NCBI GenBank assembly: GCA_903900155.1
Contig: CAIUMD010000114.1
Location: 62,001 to 126,000, forward strand
DNA: 64,000 bases
Direction of reading: 5' to 3'
From: an uncultured Caulobacterales bacterium
GTDB taxonomy: Bacteria; Pseudomonadota; Alphaproteobacteria; Caulobacterales; Caulobacteraceae
This document shows positions 25,493-33,047 of the stretch, piece by piece. The notes under the pieces were generated by a model that saw only the letters and a list, made by a program, of their open reading frames with translations, ran no database searches and was not told where the DNA came from. Each line of letters starts with the position of its first letter. Position 1 is the stretch's first letter. Both the position numbers and the translations under genes were made by a program.

Positions 25493-26742
25493 GCCGCCGA
25501 GCGCGCGCGCAGCGTCGGGGCCGCGCCCAGGTCGCGATAGACGTCCAGCACCGAGGCGCAGATGGCGTTCCAGTCATAGCGGGCGCTGGAGACCCGCGCG
25601 GCGCGGCCCAGGCGCAGGCGGCGCATGGGCTCGTTGACCAGGGCCTGAATGGCGCCGGCATAGGCTTCGGCGTCGGCGTGCGAGACCAGCACGCCGTCCT
25701 GCCCGTCGACGACAAGGGCGCTGGTGCTGGGGGCGCGGGGGCACAGCACGGCCAGGCCGGCCGCCATGCCTTCCAGCGTGGCGTTGCCGAAGGCCTCGGT
25801 CAGGCTGGGATTGAACAGGATGTCGGCGCTGGACACCGCGCGGCCCAGACCGGCGCCGTCCAGATGGCCGGTGAAGATGGCTTCGGGCAGGCGCTCTTGC
25901 AGGAAGGCGCGGGCCGGGCCGTCGCCGATGATCAGCGGCCGGACCGGTTGGCCGCACAGGTGAGAGAAGGTCTCGGCCAGGACGTCCAGGCCCTTTTCCA
26001 TGACCAGGCGGCCCAGGAAGGCGACGACGATCTCGTTGTCGGCGATCCCCTGCGCGCGGCGCCATTCGGCGTCGCGCCGGGCGGGCGAGAAACGGTCGCG
26101 GTCGACGCCGCGACCCCAGATCGCCACGCGCTCGCCCAAGCCTTCGCCGCTAAGCCCCTGCTCGCGCAGCAGGTCGGCGATCGGGGCGTTGGGGGCCAGA
26201 ACGCGGTCGCAGCCGCGATAGAAGCCGTCGAGATAACGCTCGGCGCGCGGGCGCAGCCAGTCGAGGCCGTAGTAGGACAGATAGGTCTCGAACCGGGTGT
26301 GCAGGCTGGCGACCAGCGGCAGGCCCTGGCGACGGGCCCACTTGCCGGCTTGCGATCCCAGGATGTCGGGAGCCGAGAGATGGACGGCGGTCGGCCGGAA
26401 CTGAGCGAGGTCGGCGCGCAGGGCGCGCGTCAGGCCCAAGGCCAGGCGATACTCGCCACGACCGGGGATCGCCACGGACGGGGCCGAGACCAGCTGGCCG
26501 GCCGGCTCGAAGGCGGGGGTGTCGGTGGTGGGCGAGTAGACACGCACTTCCGCGCCCTGGCCGATCAGGTAGGCGGACAGGCGGTTCAGAGCCTGGTTGG
26601 AGCCATCTCGCGTGTAGTTGTAGTTGCCGGAGAATAGGGCCAGCCGCAGGCCTTGGGCCGGTTTTTCATCAGTAAACTGACGGCTGAATCTGTCCGCGCG
26701 CTGCACGACGCCTCCGTTGGTTACTCCGAGGCCCCCGCCCAA
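25489..26742 (-). CDS. GT4-family glycosyltransferase
   Basis: A 417-residue GT-B enzyme. The N-terminal half has LALFSGNYNYTRDGSNQAL and HLSAPDILG. The C-terminal half has the donor-site motifs FLGRLVMEKGLDVL, IIGDGPAR, and the EX7E-type NPSLTEAFGNATLEGMAAGL. It resembles MgtA/PimB/sulfoquinovosyl-type lipid glycosyltransferases. The first 30 residues look non-conserved and the true start may be downstream of the ATG at 26742. Coupled by 4 bp to the membrane protein, it likely glycosylates a membrane lipid. Adjacent sphingolipid genes make a ceramide or glycerolipid acceptor possible, but unproven. Confidence 0.84.
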   Translation of the reverse strand: MGGGLGVTNGGVVQRADRFSRQFTDEKPAQGLRLALFSGNYNYTRDGSNQALNRLSAYLIGQGAEVRVYSPTTDTPAFEPAGQLVSAPSVAIPGRGEYRLALGLTRALRADLAQFRPTAVHLSAPDILGSQAGKWARRQGLPLVASLHTRFETYLSYYGLDWLRPRAERYLDGFYRGCDRVLAPNAPIADLLREQGLSGEGLGERVAIWGRGVDRDRFSPARRDAEWRRAQGIADNEIVVAFLGRLVMEKGLDVLAETFSHLCGQPVRPLIIGDGPARAFLQERLPEAIFTGHLDGAGLGRAVSSADILFNPSLTEAFGNATLEGMAAGLAVLCPRAPSTSALVVDGQDGVLVSHADAEAYAGAIQALVNEPMRRLRLGRAARVSSARYDWNAICASVLDVYRDLGAAPTLRARSAA

Positions 26743-27099
26743 TCCTCCGTATGATAATGGGCATATGGTGGAATGGTTCAGTTTCCGGAAGGGGGCTTCG
26801 CGACGTTGCGGACAATCTTCAGGTCAAGGTGAACCCAAGCTGAACCATGAGGCGTGTAAAAGGCGCGCCGTCGGAACGCGCTTCGACCGTCGCCCGTTGG
26901 ACGCGGTTTTGGAAAAAGCGCCTCCATAGCCTCTTAGGGGGCTTGCGCCGCGACGCCATGACCGGCTTTTGGCGAGCCGAGCACACTTGCCGTAGGGCGG
27001 GTTCGTGCTCAGTTATGCGCTCGCGACCGCCCGGGTCGCGGTCGACGATTCCTAGAGGGGCGAAATCAGGCCCCGATCCAGCGAGATTTGTAAAACGTC
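26743..27099 (+). promoter_or_regulatory. 357-base leader/promoter region before the cytidylyltransferase gene
   Basis: No convincing gene is seen; the two short open frames on the plus strand lack ribosome sites and family features. The interval must hold divergent promoters for the GT4 gene and the CpgD-like gene. Structured pieces: an 8-bp inverted repeat TGGTTCAG (26774-26781) with CTGAACCA (26840-26847); a hairpin CGCGACC/GGTCGCG at 27022-27040; and a hairpin GGGGC/GCCCC at 27057-27074, which ends about 25 bases before the ATG and could affect translation. Confidence 0.45.
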
Positions 27100-27864
27100 A
27101 TGCAGCCGGTCAAGACCCTCATCCTCAGCGCCGGTCAGGGCAAGCGCCTGTCGCCCCTGACGGACGACCGGCCCAAGTGCCTGGTCGAGCTGGCCGGCCG
27201 TACGGTGCTGGAATGGCAGCTGCGTCACCTGCACCAGGCGGGCGTGACCGAGGCTGTGGTGGTCACCGGCTTCCGCGCCGACCTGGTTGAGGCCGAGGTC
27301 GCGCGCCTGTCGCTGCCGGGCATGACGATCCGCACGCTCTACAACCCGTTCTACAGCGTGACCGACAATCTCGCGACCTGCTGGCTGGCGCGCGAGGAGA
27401 TGCGCGGCGGCTCGTTCATGATCCTCAACGGCGACACCCTGTTCGAGCCGGGCGTCGCCGAGCGCCTGATCAGCGCGCCGGACGCGCCGATCACCGTGAC
27501 GGTCGACCGCAAGGACGACGGCGTCTACGACAGCGACGACATGAAGGTGCTGACCGACGGCGACGCCCTGCGCGCCATCGGCAAGACCATCATCGAGTAC
27601 GACGCCGAGTCGATCGGCTTCCTGCGCTTCAACGCCGAAGGCTCCAAGCTGTTCGTCGAGACCCTGGAAGGGCTGATGCGCACGCCGGAAGGCCTGAAGC
27701 GCTGGTACCTCAGCGTCATCAACGAGATCGCTCAAGCCCACGACGTGGTGCGCGTGCGCTCGATCCAGGGCCTGGAATGGTCCGAGATGGATTTCCCGGA
27801 AGACCTGATCCACAACCGCGCCCTGACGGCGCAGTGGGCGGCCAGGGAAGCGGAGGCCGTCTAG
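27100..27864 (+). CDS. cpgD: CpgD-like phosphoglycerate cytidylyltransferase
   Basis: A 254-residue NTP-transferase (phosphocholine-cytidylyltransferase-like). The nucleotide site is LSAGQGKRLSPLT with Lys in DRPKCLVEL; the metal-binding Asp is in LNGDTLFEP; a second acidic site is EWSEMDFPEDL near the C-terminus. In C. crescentus the gene at this position (CCNA_01210, from memory) makes CDP-glycerate from CTP and 3-phosphoglycerate for ceramide diphosphoglycerate. Position two genes from bcerS supports that identity. The stop codon overlaps that of the convergent MobA-like gene in a shared CTAG. Confidence 0.82.
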   Translation: MQPVKTLILSAGQGKRLSPLTDDRPKCLVELAGRTVLEWQLRHLHQAGVTEAVVVTGFRADLVEAEVARLSLPGMTIRTLYNPFYSVTDNLATCWLAREEMRGGSFMILNGDTLFEPGVAERLISAPDAPITVTVDRKDDGVYDSDDMKVLTDGDALRAIGKTIIEYDAESIGFLRFNAEGSKLFVETLEGLMRTPEGLKRWYLSVINEIAQAHDVVRVRSIQGLEWSEMDFPEDLIHNRALTAQWAAREAEAV

Positions 27865-28616
27865 GCCTCCCCCACCAGTTCCCGAACCAGATCCAGGTCC
27901 GATGGCTTGTCGACATCGACGGCCGCCAGCCCGTCGTGCGCCCGCACGGCGGCGGCCTTGACGTCGGCCAGCCTGCCCAGCTTCAGCACGGCCTGGTCCA
28001 GGGTCAGCCAGTTCAGCAGGTAGCGGATCAGGAAGCTGGGCCCCAGCATGGCGGCGATCTTCCAGGGCTGCTTGCGCAGCGCCTCGACCTTGCGCCAGGT
28101 CTCGACCACGCGCAGCGCGTTCTCGTTGCGCAGCAGGAAGAGGTTGCAGCCCGAATAGCGGCCGTCTTGGAAGCGCAGATAGGTCCGCCTGGTCTGGGGC
28201 GCAGCGGCTTGGACGCGCTCTTCAGCGGCCAGCAGCACCGCGACGTCGGCCCATTCGGGGCAGTCGGCCAGGAAACTGGTGATCCATTCGGGCTTCAGCA
28301 GCGCATGGTCGACCGTCGTCACCATCAGCGGGAAGCCCAGCTGATGGGCGGCATTCTCGACGCTCTGGCTGGGCCCCGAAGCGGTGGGCAGAACGGTCAC
28401 GCCGGCGTTGGCCAGGCGGGCCTTGATCGTCTCGTCATTGGCCGCGACGCCGATCGTCTCCGGACCCGCCGCGCGGACGGCGTCCAGCACCCGGTCCAGC
28501 AAGGTCCGGCCTTGCAGGGTGATCAGGCCCTTGTGGCTGACCCCGGCATAGGCGGCGGCCGGATCGACCTCGCCGCCCCGCGAGCCGGCCAGGATCAGGG
28601 CCTTGAAGCTGCTCAA
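27861..28616 (-). CDS. MobA-like nucleotidyltransferase in the sphingolipid operon
   Basis: The TTG at 28616 overlaps the bcerS stop (TTGA) and gives 251 residues; no ATG lies near. The Rossmann-type NTP-transferase core is seen in KALILAGSRGGEVD, SHKGLITLQGRTLLDRVLDAV, VTTVDHALLKPEW and the C-terminal VDVDKPSDLDL, which resembles MobA/IspD-type enzymes. The nucleotide loop is altered from the usual LAGGxSxRMG (AGSRGGE). Coupling to ceramide synthase implies a role in head-group activation. A second CDP-activated donor or a regulatory pseudoenzyme are both possible; the function is unknown. Confidence 0.75.
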   Translation of the reverse strand: MSSFKALILAGSRGGEVDPAAAYAGVSHKGLITLQGRTLLDRVLDAVRAAGPETIGVAANDETIKARLANAGVTVLPTASGPSQSVENAAHQLGFPLMVTTVDHALLKPEWITSFLADCPEWADVAVLLAAEERVQAAAPQTRRTYLRFQDGRYSGCNLFLLRNENALRVVETWRKVEALRKQPWKIAAMLGPSFLIRYLLNWLTLDQAVLKLGRLADVKAAAVRAHDGLAAVDVDKPSDLDLVRELVGEA

Positions 28617-29767
28617 AGCGCCTTCTCGTAGATGCGGTAGGTCTTGTAGTGCGTGCCGCCGACGTTCTCGGCGATATGGCGCATGGCCTTGTTGTCCTCG
28701 AGGACCCACGAGATTTCGTAGCGGTTGTAGCCCAGGCTCATCGCCATATCGCGGCTGGCCTTCATCATCCAGAACGGCAGCATGCGGCCGCGCTGGGTGT
28801 TGGCGAACTTCTTCTTCACGCCCATCAGCGGGATGCGGGCCGACTTCACGCCCTTGACCTTCAGACGCCACAGCAGCTTGGCCCAGCCGAACGGCAGCAG
28901 CTTGCCCTTCAGGTCGGCGATGGCCTCGTTGACGTTGGGCAGGAAGACCACGACGCCGGCGGCCTCGCCGTCGATCTCGGCGAACCAGATCAGGCGCTTG
29001 TCGATCACCTGCTTGAGCGCCTTGCCGAGCTGGGCGGTTTCGGCCTCGGTGGTGGCGGTGAAGCCCCAGTTTTCCTTCCAGGCGTCGTTGAGGATGTCCG
29101 TCAGCGTCCGGACCTCGTCGTCGTAACGCGACATGTCCAGCTGGCGCAGGACCACGCCCTCGGGCAGGCCGCGCTTGACCCGGCGTTGGGCGACCTCGGG
29201 AATGTCCCCGTTCTCGTCGGCGACATAGGCGAAGACGTCCTTGGCCTTGGCGTAGCCCTGCTCCTCGACACGCTTGCCCGTATAGGCCTGGTCGTGGCCC
29301 ATCAGGATCATCGGCGGGGTGTCGAAGCCGTGGACCAGCAGGCCGACCTCTTCGTTGATCGACAGGTTGAACGGGCCGACCACATGGGTGCGGCCACGGG
29401 CGCGCAGCCAGTCCTCGGCGGCGCGGAACAGCACCTGGAAGATCGCCGAGTCGTCCTCGGCGGCGATCATGCCGAAGTGGCCGTCCAGGCGGCCCGGCAT
29501 GGGCTGCGGCGTCAGCTGGTCGATTTGGGCGCTGATCCGGCCGACGTCACGGCCGCCGCGCGTGGCCAGGAAAAGCTGGACCTCGGCGTGGGCGAAGAAC
29601 GGGTTGGTCTTGGGCGTCAGGGCCTCGGTGCGCTCCATGAACAGCGGCGTGATCCAGTTGGGATCCTTGGCGTTCAGGCGGGCGGGCAGGGCGATGAAGC
29701 GCTTCAGTTCGTCCGGGGTCTGGACGGGGATGACCTGCAGGTCGGCGTTCGCGGAGTCGAAAGGCAT
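28613..29767 (-). CDS. bcerS: Bacterial ceramide synthase
   Basis: A 384-residue protein starting MPFDSANADLQVIPVQ, its ATG sharing one base with the lptG-like stop. The GNAT-like fold is suggested by PARLNAKDPNWITPLF, FNLSINEEVGLLVHGF, AWKENWGFT, and the C-terminal YEISWVLEDNKAMRHI. This is the pattern of the C. crescentus ceramide synthase (CCNA_01212), which N-acylates 3-oxosphinganine and is unrelated to eukaryotic CerS. The open frame extends upstream but that part is antiphase to the lptG-like gene. It is fourth in a five-gene operon with two permease paralogs, which ties ceramide synthesis to lipid transport. Confidence 0.88.
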   Translation of the reverse strand: MPFDSANADLQVIPVQTPDELKRFIALPARLNAKDPNWITPLFMERTEALTPKTNPFFAHAEVQLFLATRGGRDVGRISAQIDQLTPQPMPGRLDGHFGMIAAEDDSAIFQVLFRAAEDWLRARGRTHVVGPFNLSINEEVGLLVHGFDTPPMILMGHDQAYTGKRVEEQGYAKAKDVFAYVADENGDIPEVAQRRVKRGLPEGVVLRQLDMSRYDDEVRTLTDILNDAWKENWGFTATTEAETAQLGKALKQVIDKRLIWFAEIDGEAAGVVVFLPNVNEAIADLKGKLLPFGWAKLLWRLKVKGVKSARIPLMGVKKKFANTQRGRMLPFWMMKASRDMAMSLGYNRYEISWVLEDNKAMRHIAENVGGTHYKTYRIYEKAL

Positions 29768-30828
29768 CACCCCTCCAGGGCAAGGAATGTGCGAACGGCG
29801 AGCGCGCCGAAGATCGCGGGGGCGGCCCAGACGGCCAGGATGGGGGACAGGGAACCGGACTCGCCCAGGGCGGTCAGCATGCCGTTGGCCACCAGGAAGA
29901 TCAGGCCCGCGGCGAGGCCGCCGGTCAGCAGGATCGCGCCTTGGCCGCTGCGGAAGTTGGCCAGGGCGACGGGCGCGCTCAGCAGCAGCATGACCAGCGA
30001 CACGAACGGACCGGCGAAGGCCGCCTGCAGGTGGGTGGCGTAGAAGCTCTCCGGCCGGTCCGAAGCGCCATTCTGCAGGGCGCGCTGAGCCGAGGCGGCC
30101 GTAGGCGCGGCGTCGTCGCCGAACAGGCTCTGGACGTCCCTCGGCCGCAGGCCGCTGGGCCAGCTGGTCGAGGCCGCCGTCGAGGTCTGGGCCAGGTCGC
30201 CGTTGAAGCGGGTGGTCTTGGGCTGATCCAGGGTCCACTTGCCGTTGGCGTAGCGGGCTGTCGGGGCCTCGACCTTCTCCATCAGGATGCCCTTGGGATC
30301 GCGACGGAAGATGGTGACGCTGTAGATCTCGCGGCCGCTGGCCGAGGCGTTGGCGCCGATGACCAGGTCGGCGCCGGCGCGGAAGGTGCGCGGGGCGGGG
30401 ACCTTGCGCTCGGCGACCGGGGTCGTGTTCTTCCACCAGTCGGCCAGGGCCGGATCGGCGCGCGGGGCCAGGTACTGGCCGCACAGGGCGTCCAGCAGCA
30501 TCACCGCCACGGCGGCGGGGATGGCCATGCCGACGATGCGATAGCCCGAGATGCCGCTGGCGCGCATGGCCACGATGGCGCTCTCGCGCGCCAGGCCCGA
30601 AAAGGCGAACAGGCCGCCGGCCAGGACGGCGATCGGGGCGACCTGCTCGAACAGCCGCGGCAGGCGCATGGCGGCATAGTAGGCCACGCCAGCCATCCCC
30701 AGGCCTCGGTCGAGGATGTCGGAGCTGACGTCCAGCAGGTCCAGCACCTGCAGGATGGACATCAGGATCAGGGCCGCGCCGAGGATGTGGGTGGCGACGG
30801 TCCGCAGGACGTAGAGCTGCAGTCTCAT
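29767..30828 (-). CDS. LptG-like permease paralog (YjgP/YjgQ family)
   Basis: The protein has 353 residues with the YjgP/YjgQ topology: three N-terminal membrane segments (LILMSILQVLDLLDVSSDI, APIAVLAGGLFAFSGLARES), a periplasmic beta-jellyroll of about residues 130-250, and three C-terminal segments. In the Lpt system LptF and LptG bind LptB ATPase and extract lipid A-based lipid into a periplasmic bridge. The main lptFG genes of alphaproteobacteria normally sit beside lptD, so this pair is likely a second set. Being one base from bcerS argues that the cargo is a sphingolipid. That is inference. Confidence 0.85.
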   Translation of the reverse strand: MRLQLYVLRTVATHILGAALILMSILQVLDLLDVSSDILDRGLGMAGVAYYAAMRLPRLFEQVAPIAVLAGGLFAFSGLARESAIVAMRASGISGYRIVGMAIPAAVAVMLLDALCGQYLAPRADPALADWWKNTTPVAERKVPAPRTFRAGADLVIGANASASGREIYSVTIFRRDPKGILMEKVEAPTARYANGKWTLDQPKTTRFNGDLAQTSTAASTSWPSGLRPRDVQSLFGDDAAPTAASAQRALQNGASDRPESFYATHLQAAFAGPFVSLVMLLLSAPVALANFRSGQGAILLTGGLAAGLIFLVANGMLTALGESGSLSPILAVWAAPAIFGALAVRTFLALEG

Positions 30829-32045
30829 GCGGGTTGTCGCTTCTTCGGCAGGGGGAGGGCGCGGATGATGGTCGTGATGAGCCTGTTGATCCGGCGGACC
30901 AGGCGCGAGACCGGGGTGTCGCCGGGGCGCGTGCGGCTGCCGACGAACAGCCAGACGGCCAGGGCCGCGAACAGGCTGAAGGGGATCCAGATGGCCGGGA
31001 AAGGCGCGACCTTGCCCGCCTTGGCCAGGCCCTGGCCCAGCAGCAGCGAGTGCTGGAAGGCCAGCAGCAGGATGCCCGCCATCACTAGGCCCGGCGCGCG
31101 GTTGCCGCGCTTGGAGGCCAGGCCCAGGGGGAAGGCCAGCAGCGGCAGGAACGGCAGGAAGATGGCGCGCGCCCAGCGACCGTAAAATTCCCCGAGCAGC
31201 GTCTCCTTCGAGACCACCGGCTTGGGCGAGTGGGCCTGCTTGTACAGCTCGCCCAGGGTCAGTTCACGCTCGTCGCTGCCCCGGTTGCGCAGCAGCACCG
31301 CCGCGGCGGCCAGGGGGGTCTGGGTGGTCAGGCTGGTGAAGGCCAGGTTGCGGTACTGGCCGTTGGCGTCGCGGGCGATGCGGCGGCCGCTCTTCAGGTC
31401 CATGGTGATGGTCTTGCCGCCGGCGTCCATCTTCAGGTCGGCGGAGGCGGCGGTGATGATCTCGTCCTGGCCCTTGGCGTCCAGGCGGCGGATGAACACC
31501 CGCGTCAGGCGCTGGCCGGCCGGGTCGGCGCTGTCGGCGGTGAGCAGCGAGCCCTTGTCGTCGATGAAGGCCCCGCCGGCCAGGCGTCCGTTCCAGCCGG
31601 CGTTGATCGCCGCGTGCATGACGGCGCGATAGGCGTAGCGGCTGTAGGGCTGCATGTAGCCGAACACCCCAACGCTGAAGACGCTGAGGAAGAGGGCGAC
31701 AATGAAGAACGGCGCGGCGATGCGTTCCAGCGACTGGCCGCTGGCCAGCAGGGCGTCGATCTCCGAGCCGTCCGACAGCTTGGTGATGACGATGAACAGC
31801 GCCACGAAGAAGGCCACCGGCAGGGCCAGGCCCAGATAGTGCGGCACCAGGTTGGCGGCCAGTTGGGTGACGTAACCGAAACGGGCGCTGCTTTGCGACA
31901 GCACGTCCAGCAGACGCAGGACGCGTTCCAGCAGCAGGGCCACGACGGTGACGCTCAGGCAGCCCACCAGCGGCCAGAACAGCAGGCGCAGCAGGTAGCG
32001 GTCGAGCAGGCGCACCGGTCCCGCGGTCAGGTCCTTGGCGCTCAC
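30825..32045 (-). CDS. LptF-like permease paralog (YjgP/YjgQ family)
   Basis: A 406-residue protein with the same layout as its partner. N-terminal segments include LLFWPLVGCLSVTVVALLLERVL (quoted in part) and GLALPVAFFVALFIV, followed by SDGSEIDALLASGQS, the coupling-helix-type loop that contacts LptB. The central soluble jellyroll spans about residues 140-290, and three more segments close the chain before a basic tail. Overlaps: 4 bp with the HIT-like gene upstream and 4 bp with the lptG-like gene downstream. No LptB or LptA gene is in the window, so an ATPase shared with the main Lpt system is likely. Confidence 0.85.
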   Translation of the reverse strand: MSAKDLTAGPVRLLDRYLLRLLFWPLVGCLSVTVVALLLERVLRLLDVLSQSSARFGYVTQLAANLVPHYLGLALPVAFFVALFIVITKLSDGSEIDALLASGQSLERIAAPFFIVALFLSVFSVGVFGYMQPYSRYAYRAVMHAAINAGWNGRLAGGAFIDDKGSLLTADSADPAGQRLTRVFIRRLDAKGQDEIITAASADLKMDAGGKTITMDLKSGRRIARDANGQYRNLAFTSLTTQTPLAAAAVLLRNRGSDERELTLGELYKQAHSPKPVVSKETLLGEFYGRWARAIFLPFLPLLAFPLGLASKRGNRAPGLVMAGILLLAFQHSLLLGQGLAKAGKVAPFPAIWIPFSLFAALAVWLFVGSRTRPGDTPVSRLVRRINRLITTIIRALPLPKKRQPA

Positions 32046-32479
32046 GCTTGGACCCAGGCTTGCGCGAAGTCAGAGGCGAGACGCTGGACGGCCTCGTCCG
32101 ACAGGGGCACGGCCGAGCCCAGAGCAGGGGCGGCGGGCCAACCGGCGTCAGGGAACGATTGACCGTCGTGCTCGCGAACGCCCTCGTAGCGCGGAAGCAC
32201 GTGGAAATGGACGTCTTTGTCGACCATCATCAGCATGAGGTAATTGATCTTCTGGTAGGCGATCTTGGCTTTCAGAAGGCGCTCGATCCCGGCCACCGCG
32301 ACCTGCAGGTCGGCGAAGGCGGCGGGACTCACGTCGGAGAAGGCCTGGACAGCTTCCTTGCACACAAGGACCAAAGACCCAAATGTCGGTTGCTTGGGGC
32401 GAACCAGAATCAGCCAGTGATCGGTCTCCGCGACCTTCGAAGCGGGATAGCCGAACGCGAGGGCGGTGGGATTGGTCAT
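32042..32479 (-). CDS. HIT-family protein with altered histidine triad
   Basis: A 145-residue protein of the HIT superfamily. Visible features are WLILVRPKQPTFGSLVLV near the start, the NYLMLMMVDKDVHFHVLPRY block, and a Trp/Pro-rich tail. In FHIT-like enzymes the triad reads H-x-H-x-H; here it is D89-x-H91-x-H93, so the first His is Asp while the catalytic middle His remains. HIT enzymes hydrolyse or transfer nucleotidyl groups. It is the first gene of the operon with lptF-, lptG-like, bcerS and the MobA-like gene, overlapping the lptF-like gene by 4 bp. A link to CDP-activated head-group metabolism is speculative. Confidence 0.78.
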   Translation of the reverse strand: MTNPTALAFGYPASKVAETDHWLILVRPKQPTFGSLVLVCKEAVQAFSDVSPAAFADLQVAVAGIERLLKAKIAYQKINYLMLMMVDKDVHFHVLPRYEGVREHDGQSFPDAGWPAAPALGSAVPLSDEAVQRLASDFAQAWVQA

Positions 32480-32540
32480 GAGAAAGCCGGAACTTCAGGC
32501 GATATCACCTGCGCGTAACAATAAGGACGCGGCCTTTTAG

Positions 32541-33047
32541 ATGAAAGTACGTTCCGTTCTCGTCGGCGCAATGTTCGCGATGGTCGCGACGACGGGGACC
32601 TCGCGCGCCGAGGGCATGGCCCGCGCGCTGGTCGACAAGGAATGCGTCGGCCGCAAGACCGCGACCCGGCTCACCGTGCAGGTGGGGGCGCTGCGCTCGA
32701 ACGCCGGCGACGTGGTGATCGTGGTCTATCCGGGCGATCCCAGCCGTTTCCTGGCCGCGCGGGGCAAGGTGGGACGCGCCAAGATCAAGACCTCGGCCCC
32801 GATGAGCCAGGCCTGTTTCTTCCTGCCGTCGCCCGAGGACGCCTATGCGGTCGAGGTCTATCATGACGCCGACGGCAACGGCGACCTGAGCCGCAGCCCG
32901 GGCGGCATGCCGACGGAAGGCTATGGCTTCTCCAACGACGCCCCGACCAAGTTCGCCTCGCCGTCGTTCGACGCGGTGCGGTTCGGGGTCAAGCCGGTGG
33001 GCGAGACCGTCATCCGCGTGAAGGTGCGCTACCCGTCTAGCCGCTGA
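32541..33047 (+). CDS. DUF2141 exported protein
   Basis: A 168-residue protein with a signal peptide (about 1-23, ending SRA). The mature part has the DUF2141 beta-sandwich features: RLTVQVGALRSNAGDVVIVV, YAVEVYHDADGNGDL, and GMPTEGYGFSND. The two Cys at about 36 and 94 may form a disulfide. Function is unknown; relatives are often near lipid or carotenoid genes. It is divergent from the HIT/lpt/bcerS operon across 61 bases that must carry both promoters. Its 3' end overlaps the convergent phosphoesterase gene by 11 bp. Confidence 0.82.
   Translation: MKVRSVLVGAMFAMVATTGTSRAEGMARALVDKECVGRKTATRLTVQVGALRSNAGDVVIVVYPGDPSRFLAARGKVGRAKIKTSAPMSQACFFLPSPEDAYAVEVYHDADGNGDLSRSPGGMPTEGYGFSNDAPTKFASPSFDAVRFGVKPVGETVIRVKVRYPSSR

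Noticed and set aside
26717..27290. Two short plus-strand open frames before the CpgD-like gene
   Set aside because: No ribosome site, no family features, and the second runs out of frame into the real cytidylyltransferase gene.
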